DNA from: Aquanectria penicillioides
Lineage: Eukaryota > Ascomycota > Sordariomycetes > Hypocreales > Nectriaceae
Direction of reading: 5' to 3'
Length of the DNA stretch: 64,000 bases
Assembly: GCA_003415625.1 (NCBI GenBank)
Contig: PYIU01000001.1
Span: forward strand, 7,070,210 to 7,134,209
Shown: positions 48,653 through 62,193 of the stretch, piece by piece
How positions within the stretch are numbered: the stretch's first letter is position 1
How the letters are laid out: each line of letters opens with the position of its first letter
The notes under the pieces: generated by a model
Told to the model about the DNA's origin: nothing
The model's input: only the letters and a program-made list of their open reading frames with translations
Database searches by the model: none
Program-made: the position numbers and the translations under genes

Positions 48653-49913
48653 GGTTATAAGCCTAAAGCTCCAATTCAAAAAGAAATTGCAGCTATTCAA
48701 AAGGTTTAAACTAACCTAAAGTTTATCCCTTAAAGTCAGCGCTTGCAATATTAATTAGTTAAGGTCCTAAGATCTAGGCAATAGCTTTAAAGCCAGCCCT
48801 AAAGCTAATCCCTACTATTAAAGCAATTAAATAGACTAATAATAAAGAAGATCTTGCTAAAGAAAAAGATAATCTTAAGAATCTTTTACCCCCCCTAAAA
48901 GATTAGTAAAGCCTACTAAAGGGAACCTATAGAAAACTTAGCTAAATCTAAGCATTATAATGCAGTAAATAATAAAGATAATATAGTAAATATAAAAGCT
49001 ATAAAAGCACTTTAACTAAAAGACTAAAAATAAATTAAAGACTAAGCGTAAGATATAGCCTAAAGATAAATTAAAATCTAAAGTAAAAGACAATAAAGAT
49101 AAGAGCTCTAAATACTAAAAAAGCTAACTCTTCTATACCTTAAGGGAGCCCTTAAGAGCTTTAGATAAAATATTTAGTTTCTTAAGGAATAAAGAGATAT
49201 TAATAAAGCCTACTTTAAGCAGAAAAAAGATTATAAATTTATAATTAATTAAAATTAAGGATCTTATTGATTTTAACTTTAAAATAAAGGGAGATAATAT
49301 ATTTAAAGGATTAAAGAACTAAACTACCTAAAAAAGATATCTCTTCTATATTATAATTGCTATTAGGTAGCATAAAGAGATTAAAATTTTATATCTAAAA
49401 GAAATGCGCCTAATTGCCACTATAAAAATAGCAATTTTATAGAAATTAAAGCTATTATTATCTTTAGTAAAGATTAGCATAAAGGCTATTAAGCTACTAA
49501 TAAAAAGGTATAATAATATAAAGTTCTAATAAAGCCTAGCTAACCTCCACTAAAAATTAAAGTCCCTAACTCTAAAGAAACCATAAAGGGTCTAAAGTTA
49601 TATTAATAACTTCTACTATATTATAAATAGCATTATTAAAGCTAGCAGCAAGCTCCCTAAATACTAAAAAAAAATAAGGTTTATAAATAGCATTAAAAAG
49701 ATCTTTCTTAAGTAAAATGCACTTTAATGCAACTATAAGTAAAAAGGGAAATATTAATCTATCTATAAAATATAAAAAGACTTTATTAATAAAGCCAAAA
49801 GTCTATAGACTTTCTAAAAGAAGAGTAAAGACTCTAGTAGTAAAAAAGGCATATAGATAAATGCCTAATTAAATAAAAAAAATAACTGCAAAAAAGATCC
49901 TAAAAGCAGTAAA

Positions 49914-49965
49914 TGCTTTAACTATAACTAAAAAGGTTATATTGCAAAGAATTGCCTATTTCTAT
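49914..49965 (+). pseudogene. Gag zinc-knuckle remnant
   Basis: A CX2CX4HX4C-type spacing is recognisable, but the second cysteine and the histidine positions now code for Tyr and there is an internal stop, all explained by G-to-A changes. The outer cysteines remain. Confidence 0.6.
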
Positions 49966-52900
49966 AAAAGAAAAGTAAAGGCAGTAAAAATAAAAGGTTA
50001 AAGAAAAAAAATAATAATAATAAAACCACTAAAAAGACTAAAAAGACTGCCCTATATATAGAATTAAGTAAATAAAGTGCTAAAAATGCAAAGAAAGCTA
50101 AAGATAACTCTAATAATAATAACAATGCCATTTTTACATACTATAAAGGCTTAAAGGCAAGAAAGTTCTTCAGTAATACTTTTGTAAGGTTATTAGCAAA
50201 AAAGGCAGCTATAGCAATAATTTCTAGCCTACTAAAACAGCAATTATATAGTCCCCCTAATATTAATAACAATACTATACTAAAGGCTAAGGGAAATAGT
50301 AACTTTATTACTATTTTAATGTCTATAGAATTAGGCCTTACTAACTAAAAAGACTGCTAGCTCTAGAACTTAAGAGCTAATATATATACCATTAATAACT
50401 TTAAATAGTTTAAAGAAAATAAATAGCACAAACTCAATAAAACAATACCAATTCTTATAGATAGAGGCACTATATACCCTATAGCCATAGGAATAGCAAT
50501 AGTTATACTATTTATAGAAAAAGAGAGAATAAGGACTGTAATACTTAAAGATACAGTCCTTATTAAAGATTTCCTACTAAATATAATCTTTAGTAAAAAA
50601 GTCTATTTTTTTAGCAATTATATAATTAAAAATAAGATCTTTAATAGTAATAATAAGATCTTTATAACCCTTAATGTCCTTAATTAAGGGTTTCTACTTA
50701 AAGCAATAAAAGGTACAATAAGCCACTACTCTACTCCTAAAATAATATTAATACAAATAGAACAATTTAAGGCAAGAATATAGCACTAAAGACTTATTTA
50801 TATAGATTAAAAAGCCCTTAACCATACCTTTAAGGTTATAAAAGGTAGGCTTAATAATTATAAGCTATTTAATACATTTTATAAAGACTATAAGCTTACT
50901 AAAAGCATAAGGTTCTTACTGAAAATACTATAAGAAAGAGCAAATTGTATACTTAACCTTCTTTATATAGACCTTATAGAGTTAAGTCCATATATATATA
51001 ATAGAAAGAGATATCTTAAGCTTATAATTAATAATAAGAGCTATTACTTCTATAGCAATTTACTTAAAAAGAAAAGCAATGCTACTACCTTAATAGAAGA
51101 AGATCTTTTAGTGTTTAAAACTATTGTGGCCTACAGTCTGCCCTAGAAGATACAGTTTGACGGCGGCCGTAAATTCATCAACAGAAAGGTCAATAAACTC
51201 CTCTTGAAGATAGGGATCCCTGCAATTATCACGCCATTGTACGGCCATAAACAGAACGGCTTCACCAAACGGGCAAACCGTACAATCCAAGAGAAGGCAA
51301 AAAGCATAATAATAGCAATAAACATCCCTCCTAAGCTATAGGGAGAGATTATCCTTACAGTTATACACATTGCCAACATTACGGCAATAAGGTCACTAAA
51401 CTAAAAGACCCTTTATAAGGTTTACTTTATGGATTTAATCCTAAAAAAGGAATATATATTAAGCATTAAGTATCTATAGATTCTAAAGTTAAAAGCATTT
51501 ATTTATATTAAATAGAAAAAGCATAATAGATCTAAAAAAATACTACCTTATAGTTAGAAAGAAATCCTTATAGGATTTTAAGGAACTAAAGTATATAAAA
51601 TTTAAAACCTTAAGATAAAGAAAGTTATTATAATAATGTATATAGTGTTCTATAAGCCTATTTTACTACCTATAGCAAAAGGTAAAAAGATTATTTAATT
51701 ATAGCTAAAAAGAGCATTTAATAACTTTAAGAGATACTTTATAATGCTAGTAATAGCTATAAAGAAGTAGATTTTAGCTGCCTATACTAATACTAATCTA
51801 GCTATAGTCTATAATGCCCTTAACTAGCCAAATACTAACCTTTAGAGAGAGGCATTCTTTAAGGAGATTTATGCCCTTATCAATAAAGGCATATTTAAAT
51901 TTATCCTAAAGAGGGAGTTACTAAAGGGCAAAAGACTACTTACAGTAAAGTAAGTAAATCAATATAAAAAAGATAAAAATAGCATAATAGTTATACATAA
52001 AGCTTAACTTATAGTATATAGCTTTATGCAAAAGAAAGGCATTAATTACTAAAAGACCTTCTTCTTAACTATAAGAGCTAACTCCTAAAGGATATTACTT
52101 GCTTACACTATATAGACCGAAAAGAAGCTATTATAAAATAATATAATTATAGCATACTTAAATAAAAAGCTAAAAGAAGATATTTATATTATAACCTTCC
52201 CTTTACTTAATAAATTCTTTAAGGATCTAAAGTATAAACACTTAACTAAAAAAGTAGGCTATAAATAAGGCATTAAGTATATTATATAGTTGCTTATAGC
52301 CCTATATAGCCTTAAGTAAAGTGCCTAATAATAGCAAAAGAAACTAAAAAAGATACTTAATAAATTAAGCCTTAAGAGGCTATAGAGCAATACTACAGTC
52401 TATATAAACTAGGCAAAGGAGATTATTATAGCTATATATATAAATAATATACTTATAGTTACTAATAACAATAAGAATATAAATACCTTTACTAATAAAC
52501 TTATATAAAAAGTAAAAATAAAGTTACTTAAATTTCCTAAGCTCTTCCTAAATATAGCTATTATAGCAAAAGAAAATAGATCGCTTATACTATTACAAAA
52601 AGACTATACAATAAGCATCCTTAAGCAATTTAAACACTCTAACTATAAAGCTATAAATACATTAATAAAAATAGAAACCTACTACCTAACTAAAGCAACT
52701 AATATCCCTAATATAAAGGCTACTAGCAAAAAATATACATTAATAGTAGGAAAAATTAACTATTTCTTACAGTAAAGCCAGCCTAACCTAGCCTTTATAT
52801 ATAGTCTTTAGGCATACTTCCTAAATAGCTTAAGCAAGCAATAACTTAAAGCTGCAAGAAGGATACTATAATACATTAAAGGGAGCCTTAATTACTCTAT

Positions 52901-53639
52901 CTATTATTACTGCCTTAAGGAAGAGTTATATAGCAATCTATTCAATCTTTATAGCTACTATAACTCTAACTATACTGGCTGCCTAAAAATAGCATAATTA
53001 ATTAAAGGATATATATTCTTTATAAACAAAAGCCTAATTGTATAATCTAGCAAGCATTAAAAGACTATAGTAAAGTCCTTAATAAAAGCTAAATACTATA
53101 TATTAATAAAGGCAGTATTATAAATTATATAAATAAAGAGCTTTATAAAGAAACTTAATAGCTTGCTAACTGCCCTAATAGTAATCTTTATAGATAACTA
53201 AAGCACTATAAAGCTAGCATATAACCCTAAATTCTATACCTATATAAAGCATATTTAAATACAATATTACTTTATAAAAAAGGCCATTAAGAATAGCATA
53301 ATTAAACTATAATATATCCCTTCCACTAAAAACATTGCCAATATACTTATAAAGCCATTAATAGGCCTATTATACCACTTTTTCATTAATGCCTTAAGAT
53401 TAAAGCCAAAATTAAAGGAGGTGCCATACTAAAAACACTAAAGCAAGCGCAAATAGCACCTATAAAAGCTTATAGCAATGCCCTTAGCTGCAGTAAAGAA
53501 GTCCTACTTAAGCGGATAATCGCCCTAGCAATAAGAAAAGAACGACTCCACAATCACACAAAGAACACACACATAAAGAAGGTCAGGATAGCCTTATAAT
53601 AGCACCTAAGGATAAGCCCTCAGTCGGGCTTAAAGGGAG

Positions 53640-53898
53640 TATTGATAGATATAGCGGCCGGGCGAAGGTGGTCGCCGCTATAGACATAGCGGCCGGCCAC
53701 AAGCCGACCTTAGGGGCCTTATGGGCCTAGGTCTTGAGGCCACATATCCTCATAAGGGAATCCCTGCACTGTAAATAGGTGACTGCATTCTGCGACCACT
53801 ATCTAGCTGCTCCTTACAAATCCCAATTGATCTGGACCGACCCGTTGCGCATGTCGCCCGCTGTGACCGTCCCTGCGCGTGCCTGTATATTGTTTACA
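53640..53898 (+). repeat. 3' LTR of the copia element
   Basis: 259 bp ending TGTTTACA. It differs from the 5' LTR at roughly 18 positions by eye, all transitions. Its outer half keeps the G/C state, and its first ten bases carry A/T changes. Confidence 0.95.
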
Positions 53899-56800
53899 AA
53901 ACGCTCGGTTATCAATTTTTGGAAAATGCTCATTGCAAAAATAAACCTACAAAATTACATGTACATTTCGGTACGTCTCAAAGGTTTGCTGCGATCTTTC
54001 TACTAAAACGTCAAGTTCACATACTAAGAGGCAATACAGAATGAAGAACCCTAATCGCCGGGTAACTTTGTGCGTTTCATCTTCGTAGCAGAGTAACCTT
54101 CGAACCAAGCTTGAGCCTGGAACGGGTTTCCAGGTACGTCGTACAAGTGCAGAAACACTTGAATTCCACTAAGTGACGCTTGTCATATATGGTTAAGTAA
54201 TTTGCTCAATATGACTACGGCAGTGGTCTGATGGACTCACGTCCAGATTCAGCATGCTTGACGGCCTGTAGATCTAGTTTAGAGGGGCTGTTTCGCACTA
54301 CCGGTGATCTAGGGTAGGGCAGGGCATGTAGAAATTCAACCACACCCGAAGAACATGCGGCCAGGGTTTGCTCGTTTCAGGGCCCTTTTGCGAGACTACC
54401 GTATACGACCTAGATAGTGGGCAAAAATCGTCCAAAGTTTAGACTAATGGATTGTCCAAATAAATCTAGCTTTGATGAGCTGATGTGCGATGCGATGGGA
54501 AGCGGGGAAAATGATCGATTTTCGCAGCACAGACTCTGGGGTCAGGAGGACATGGCGCGGTCGGGATAGGGATGATAAGAGCGTCGCTGAAGAAAACTTC
54601 ATGGTGCCCGTTGATTCTACAACAGGTAAGCGATGATGCGTGAGGGGAAAGGCAAATGGTACGGTTTCTGGCAAGGGCATGCAAAAAGTGCGGCGGGCTG
54701 GTGGTCCAGACCTCAGGATGAGGCGGATTCGGCTGCGTGAGAAGAGAACCCCTGACGGGTAAGGACAGGTCCCCTGGCAGACGACTGCTTGTGCATATGG
54801 ATGATCTGGGTTTATCTGGAGCCGGCAAGGGAGGGTGATGGTGATGTGTGATCTGCATTTATGGTATTACGTTGTGTGTTGCGTACTGCCGGGGCGGGAT
54901 GACGGTTCGTTTTGGAAGTGAGAGCGCGCGCTCTAGGGGGGCACAAGTTTCAAGGCTGATCGCTGATACGGATACAGGCTGCGATAATAATGGCCAGCCG
55001 CCAGCTAGTGGCTAGTCGATCAAGTCGGCCCGGACAAGCCTTGAGAGCAGAATCTGGCCACTAGACTGGGAGGCCACCGATTGCTCTGTCGGATTGCTAC
55101 GCTACGGCAGCGGACCCTTCGGCCACCACAGACTTGTGTCCTCACGTGTCCCTGCCGAGTTGGGCTTGGATTGGCGATAAGAAGGATTTATAGTAGACGC
55201 TAGGTTTCTCGATTGGGAAGAATCCGAGAGGGGAGGATGAGGCGGATGTAACGCTTCAGCGTGACCTCGCTTGGAGGCGCCTTGTCAAGGTTGGTAGTTT
55301 GTTGCTAGTACCGTGTACGTACATGTAGTAGAATGCACGCCCGGTCAAAAAGTACCTACCGGGGTAAGATGATAACTATTTTTATTTTTATTTTAAATTT
55401 TTTTGGTCCCGACCCGGTGTGGTCTGCTGCGCCTGAAGATCTTGTCAGCCTGCTCACCGGTGGAATGGTTACGGCATAAGAAATCAGAATCAGCAGCCTT
55501 GTAAGCAGAGATGGAAGGGACAGGATCAGCATGGGATGATGGAGATGGGCGAGGGTTCAGGCAAGGGGGATGACACGAGCCCCAGGGGAACCTGCATGTC
55601 TCCCACGTGGAGCGCTTGAAGAAACCCTGGACCAACGGTGATGTGACACACAATGAGAAGATTGGGAAAGTGTCATTAGGGAGTATTGGCTGTGGGAAGC
55701 AAAAAAGACACATTTTCAGCTTACTGTAGGTCATGTTGCTTTCTCAACGCAACAGCCTAAGCAGAGCAGAAAGTGTGTGTCCGTGTGCCCTTTAGGGGCA
55801 GGGGTATTGGACGGCGAACTAGGGGGGGGATGGATAAGAGGCAAGAAGGGGGGCCGGCTTTACTATATCTGGGGCTATTATTATGAAAATAAGGGCTCCG
55901 TATTTTATGGAGCGGCGGGTGATCAATCAGTCGAAGCAAGAAAGAGAGGAGTCAAACAAGCAACTTGATGTATTTCAATAACGTCAAGGGAAACTCAAGT
56001 TGATAGTCAAGGCAACAAGCATGAAGGAGGCGAATTGGATGGGGCAGTGTTACGCAGACATGAAGGAAGTGAGTGTCAAAGCGGAAACGAGGCCTCCCCC
56101 ATCCTCCACCCCTCCTCCATTAAAAAAAAAAAAAGGCAATATATGATATCACTGAGACGGAACGTCTGGGGTTGAACTTTAGGCGGGAAAGTAATAAAAG
56201 AAAGGCACAGAGAGGAAACGTAGCAAGTAGATGTGTCTCGGGGAGGATGGGAACTTTTCGGAGGGATCGGAAGGTGACTGGCGGGCGGACCACGTGGGCG
56301 GGCGTTTTGAAGACGAGTACGTAGGACTGAGGCTTTGCTTTGATGATTGTGCTTGGCCTTTGCTCGGATGGGGATAGGGCTAGGAGCATGGGCCTAGGGG
56401 ATCGGCGGGTTGGTTGGTTAGAAGTAAGTGAGGGTTTGACGTACCAACTGGATTGGATTATATTGGCCATCGTTGTGCGATGAGTTTCGTCAATGATGCG
56501 ATGGAGACATGGGACGTGCCATGTGGCCGTGCGGCATGGATGTGGCAAGGGAAGAGAGCCGGGAAATAGGATCTGCGAGACATTTACTCGGTGGGACTCC
56601 AGCGTGCCGAAAGTGATGGAGGACGGAGGGAGGCACGGAGAGAGGGCAAAAAGATGCCCAAGATGATGGGTGTTGCTGGTGGTGGTGGACGCCGGCTCAT
56701 GAGTGGTTGGTTGGTTTGGTTGGTTCCAACCCGGTTGGTGCTGACAACAACGGCGGGCCTCGTAGTGGAAAGTTTGACAGTGTACGGACTACGAGCGGGC

Positions 56801-57080
56801 GATAGAAGCGCAGGGAACATGCGAAGGAAGGGGATCCTTTCACTCCCCAGTCTCCAGTGTGTTACAGGGGCCAAACGTCAGCAAATCGGAATCAAATGAG
56901 GGCGACCTGGGGAGGGGGCAGGACACAAGCCAGAAAAGCGAAAAGGAGGGGAAGGGGAAAAATAAGGGAACGAACGGAAGAGATGGGAAGAGCTCAAAGC
57001 AGACCGGGGTCCTGGAGCCGTCAAAGCTGAACAGATATCATGGCAGAGCCGGAGCGAGAGGTTGAGGCAAAGCGTGACAA

Positions 57081-57124
57081 GGCAAGGCAAGGCAAGGCAA
57101 GGCAAGGCAAGGCAAGGCAAGGCA
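57081..57124 (+). repeat. GGCAA pentanucleotide tandem repeat
   Basis: Eight full GGCAA units plus a partial ninth, without mismatch. Confidence 0.95.
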
Positions 57125-60100
57125 CAGGAGCAGGGAGTCCCGGGCGCCGCTTAGGTGAAGCAAATCAAACGTTGCTATTCGCGTCGCGCCTCGTGTCTTG
57201 GCTTCATTGAATTTGTCAGTCAGCATAGCAAATAGGTTTTGGGACTCGTTTTCATGCATGGACATGTTTGGGTGTGTGTGTGATTTGATGCAGCCCTGAT
57301 TCATCAAGGCACCGGATCAACTCGATGTGTTTGATGGATGATGCTTTGTGCAGTACGGGGACAAGGGAGCCAGAGATGGGTGGGTGCCCCGTGCAGTGTA
57401 CTAACTACTCCTGTACTATGTATGGTTTCGGGCCTGGGAGACCAACAGGGAGGGAGTCTTGAGTTTGGAATTGTATCTTCCAGTAACGGCCTGCCAGCGT
57501 CATCATCCAGAGAACGTCCGGCAGCGTGTTGCACGCGGCATCTGGCATCAGCATAAGCATCAGCAGCATGCAACGCTACTCCAACGCACAAGACCCTTTC
57601 CCTCAACCTGTAACACCTGGATCCACCCTAAGCTCTCAACAAGCTGAAGAAAGATTCCAGAACAAAAAGCAAATGGATGGAGTAGGGCCAGCCAACTGAT
57701 GGACAAGGGTCGGATCAGAAGGATGGCAGCAGCCGCAGCCACGCAGTAGTCTAGCCCACCTCCGAATGAGGAGTTTACGCAAATAAATGTGTCCGGTCCG
57801 CCAGCGTTATTAAGCATGGCATGGCATTAGCAAAGAGGAGGTTGAAAAAAAAAGAAAAAAAAGAAGAAGAGGAGGGAATGCCAGACGTGAGTGGATACAG
57901 AGAGCTATTCTACGAAGGCGGATAGCGAAGGGAGCATGGCAGACTAGAAGAAAAAAGCAAAAAGGCAAAACCCAACACAAATCATGACCGAAACGAGATG
58001 CACAATGCCATCAAATCTTGTCTGGGATGCTCCCCTGTCCGATGAGGCGGAGACAATCGGAGATCTGGATGATTTTTTCCTTCTTTCCTTCTCATCCCCT
58101 CGTCTCTGTAATTTTTTTGCTCGCTTGTTACGAATGGGGCTCAAGGCTTCTCGCCGAACCCGCTGTCGAAGGAGAAAAAACAAAGATAGAAAAAGAAACG
58201 CGGACTGCGAGTCTGGGACCCAGAGGTTTTACGGTGGTCATCTTCGACCGTCTTGTTTGGCCCGGCCTGAGCCTGACACACAGGCTAGCGGACAATTTCA
58301 CCATTGCGAGCCAGATGACAGACGGCGTGAAAATAAAATGGTAGAGAAGAAAAAAGAAAAGAAAAAAAAAACAACAAAACAAAAAACGGTTGCTTCTGTT
58401 TTTGCCTCTGGGCTAGGTTCTCGACCGGGTGGGGAGATTCCCATCTCGACGGTCCGTCATTTGATTCACAATTAGTCACTTGCAGTCTAGTGTTTAGATC
58501 AAATCTATTTCCGTGAGATCACGGGGCATCAAGCGCTGTGCTCTGGGGGAGATAGTCGGGGAGTAGTGTCCAAGGTTGACACTAAAACCAAAACCAAGGC
58601 CAACACTAAGATACACCAGTGGCCTGCGTCAGCAACGCATTAATCAATCAACCTACGCTGACTCTGCACGCACGCATCGTATTGTAACCCAAAGGGCCAA
58701 ATACAGGCTAGAACAAAGTGCCGCCTACTAGCTCCAGCAAGGGGAGTCAGAGAAAAAGAGAAAAAGTGAGAGAGAGCGAGCAGAAGGCGGATCGACAACT
58801 CCACTACAGACGAGACAGGACCAGCATGAGCCCCCGCTCACAGGCTGGCCTGTCGCCGGTCAGATTCGATTTGCATTGGGTTGATCAGTGCGGGCAGTGA
58901 CAGTCAAAAGAGAGAGTAAGTGGCACAGCTTTCAATGAGGCGTGTACGTGCGTTGCGTCGTTTGTACGTACAAAAATACACATTGTAGGCGCCACACGAA
59001 CCACTTTCGCGCACCACCACCCTCGTTGCCCACCATGCCCACACATCCCATTTGCCCAAAAGAGGGTCACCGCACACAGAGGCATATGTACACACCACTA
59101 CTGGTACTATAAAAAAAATTGGAGAGCCATGGAAGAGCTGGAGAAGCACCAGCAGCGGCTGCTACACCTCCACCGGCTTTAGCCCCCCACCCCCCATCCT
59201 ATCGACCACATCCTATTAGGAAGGCATCTATTTTTTTTTTCGGGCCATGGCATGACCGAGGGCCTGAGCCAATGGACGCCCTTGAACCGCCCCGCATCCC
59301 AAGGTCTCGGCAGCGCCCTTCAACTCCACCCACACTCGCTCGCTCGCCCTCACTTGCTCACCACCATCAGCAAAAAGGCGCCGCACAGCCCGAAGGCCCA
59401 TTCGGAAATAACGCACAGACTAAACCCTTCTCGACTCCTCTCTGTTCGGGCGATGCTGAGGGAGTGACGGGTCCTTGGTCGAAGTCCTGCGATTTGCACC
59501 GGGTCCGGCGCCGCTGCAGCGACCATAGATTGGCCCATCGTCATTTCCCGTTGAAACATGGCCGTCTGGTGGCCCGCGTCTTCGCCCCCCCCCCAGGCTG
59601 ACCTGTGAGGAACCAGTAGCATCCTATTTGTCGTGAGGCTCCTTGGAGGTACATACGGAAAACGAAGGGTTTCTTTTTATTCCCAATTCTTTTTTACTTT
59701 TTTTTTTTTTGCCTCGGGGTGCGCATGTGCCTCGAGATGGTGTGTGTGGGAAACAACACACCACAACCTATCACAGTGGAACTTTGATGGAGCGGGTCGT
59801 GTGCGCATGCGTGTACATACATTTGGTATGTGCATTGTGCCCAGGCCTCTATTCAGTCTTGCTCGTGCATAGTCTCCATCATGAGTCGTGAAAGCCAAGG
59901 ATGCTAGTGTTGCTGTTTCGTCAATGAGGAGCACGCCTTCGTAAGTGGAGTGGATCGAATCAGCGAACAATGCATTGGCTCCGTCTGTTGGGTGATGAGC
60001 GCACCGCTCGTCGGGATGTGCAGCGGGATGTGCAGCGGGACGGACGGGGACGCTGGTGCCCACTTCACTCGCTGGTTGACGAGGTTGATTGTGACGAGAG

Positions 60101-61489
60101 ACAATTGGTGGAGTGGAGCCCGGCGAGCTATTGTCCTTGTCGTTGTTGCGCCTTTTGGTCCAAATCCATTTTTTTGTCCTCTTCGGCCCAGTTTCGATTT
60201 GGTCAGCGCAATCTGCCAAGTGCTTTCGTTGAGGCCGACGAGAAGTATTGGTCCTCGGCAGAACCGAGTTCACGCGCAGATTGGATTGGACAGCAGTGAG
60301 AGGTCGAAGAAGGGCGCTAGGTCCGGCAATCTGTGTGCGAAGAGAGACCCAGTCTCCTGCTACAGCAACATGTTGCCAAGTTACTTTTGTACGTAACTGA
60401 CTGCTTTGAATAATCGCGATTTGTGTGATTGATCACTGACGGGGTAGGGGGCGAGGGCCCTAGGAATTGGCACTGCCTGCTGGGTACCGGCCCCGTGTTA
60501 CGTACAGTGCTGTCGCATGGGCAGATACGGAGGAATCGGCGATGTTTTAGACCAGAGACAAGCCAGAACCCATCCGGATGGCAATCCGTGGATCCCGTGC
60601 CGCTCAGTGGTAGAGACGGAACAGATCAGGCAAGACATGACAAGACGAGACAGGGCAGAGGCGAGACAAAAAAGATCGAGACACGAGACAAGAGGCAGCA
60701 CGGTTCGCCGTCAATCCCCTTCACGATGATCCCGAGCTTGAGCAGGAACAAGCACCCCATCCTCATTCCCCGTCCTGTCCTAGCCGGGTCAGCCATGTAC
60801 GTCTTTCTAGAACGACGGCAGAAGCCTCTCACCACGAGGGGGCCACAGCAAGGTTACGGCAGGGGGAAAACGGGCCCCGTGAGGGGACCAGAGGGCTATT
60901 GACAATCCACTACGACGGTGCAGGCATGTACGGGCCCCGATTAGAGGCGTCGCAGCATCGGATTGGACGAGTCCCCTCGAGGTGCTGTTCCTCACGGTCG
61001 CATGGAGTGGGCGCCTGCAGGGGACGCGGCCGACGAGACGACATTGAGGACGCCCAGGTTGCGGTGCGGGCTGCGGTGCAGGTGGAGGAGATGCAGGTTG
61101 TGCCAGGCAATGGACCATGGACCAAGCGAAGCAGCTGGGGGCCAATTTGCGGGCGCTCATCACAACCAGACAGGGGCAAGGGGGAAGAGCGGCGGAGAGC
61201 CTTGGCCCTTTCCAGTCGGTTCAATCAATCAATCAATCAATCAATCAAACAACCAGCAGGCACTCAATCGGCCACAGGCTCTGATAGATGGGGTCGACCT
61301 GGGCCCAGGTCAGGCAGGTCAGGTAGGTCAGTCACCTATTCATGGGTTAGGCCTGTTCGTCCGACGTCGCCGCTCAACCACCACTATCTCTGCGATAGAG
61401 CGAGACAACGAGAGCGACTACGAGACCTAGAACGAGGGCCTCGAGCCCGAAGCCAGAGCCGGAGCCGGAGCCGCCAGAAGGAGAAACCA

Positions 61490-61545
61490 GCACCAGCACC
61501 AGCACCAGCACCAGCGCCAGCACCAGCACCGGCATCAGAACCAAC
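61490..61545 (+). repeat. ACCAGC hexanucleotide tandem repeat
   Basis: About nine units of ACCAGC with a few substitutions (GCGCCAGC, ACCGGC). It opens long frames on both strands that code for Ala/Pro or Ala/Gly repeats and should not be read as genes. Confidence 0.9.
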
Positions 61546-62167
61546 ACCGTGGCACACCAGCACCGGAATTAGAGCTGGACGAAAGTTGGAGGGGGAGGGG
61601 AGCATCAGACGGTGCCCTACGCTACCGATGAAGCCAGCCAGCAGCAGGCTTAGACAAGTGCACAATCGGTACGGAGGTAGGCTTACTCCGCACGGATAGA
61701 GAGTGAGAGAAACAAAGAGAGAGCGAGTGAGGAAGAGAGCCAGCCCAGAGCCAAGCCCAGGCCAGTCGGCCATCCATCCCATCCCATCCTAGGTCGTAGG
61801 CTTAGGCGTAGATAGGCATCACGACGCCCGCCCGCCCGCATCCTCCAGTACGGGGGCATTCCTTGCTGGCTTGCGTGTAACGTGAACCTCAAAACCTTCA
61901 TTCAAGACGGTCGCAGCAAGGAGAGAACCAAGAACCGGCTCAAAAAGAAACGAAGGCGTCAATAACCCGCACAATCATTCATGGTCACAGCGGGAAGTCC
62001 CCTTTGGGATCTTGGGGATTGGAGCGGCGCCTCTTGGAATGGATGGGCTGGATGGAGTATAGTATGGTACTATACGCAGTGGCAGTAATAGTGTGCGCTA
62101 CCTTCATGCCGCGTTCATCCTCGTCACCCCTCTTCGTCTCCTCTTTTTTTTTTCTTGTGCCTGCTCA

Positions 62168-62193
62168 CCACACACACACACACACACACACAC
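62168..62193 (+). repeat. (CA)n microsatellite
   Basis: About 13 uninterrupted CA units in the upstream region of the second C2H2 gene. Confidence 0.95.

Larger units (their letters stand above)
48394..53898 (+). mobile_element. Complete but RIP-mutated Ty1/copia LTR retrotransposon
   Basis: The 5505-bp element has 259-bp LTRs and a 5-bp target duplication AAACG on both sides (48389-48393 and 53899-53903). Its interior is very AT-rich and full of stops, yet copia gene order is readable on the plus strand: a Gag zinc-knuckle remnant near 49914-49965; the integrase core at 51160-51400 (DGG, QNG and ANRTIQ blocks); reverse transcriptase blocks near 52140-52230; the catalytic YxDD box changed to YINN near 52436; and an RNase H remnant near 53040-53110. 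Integrase before reverse transcriptase is diagnostic of copia over gypsy. A purine-rich tract (AAAGGGAG) precedes the 3' LTR. The Asp-to-Asn and Glu-to-Lys changes seen at key residues are G-to-A steps. No product can be made. Confidence 0.93.

Noticed and set aside
51108..51379. Minus-strand frames over the retroelement integrase
   Set aside because: Shadows of the plus-strand integrase core in its less mutated island.
61384..61782. Frames rich in Ala/Gly or Ala/Pro repeats
   Set aside because: They arise from the ACCAGC hexamer repeat, not from a gene.
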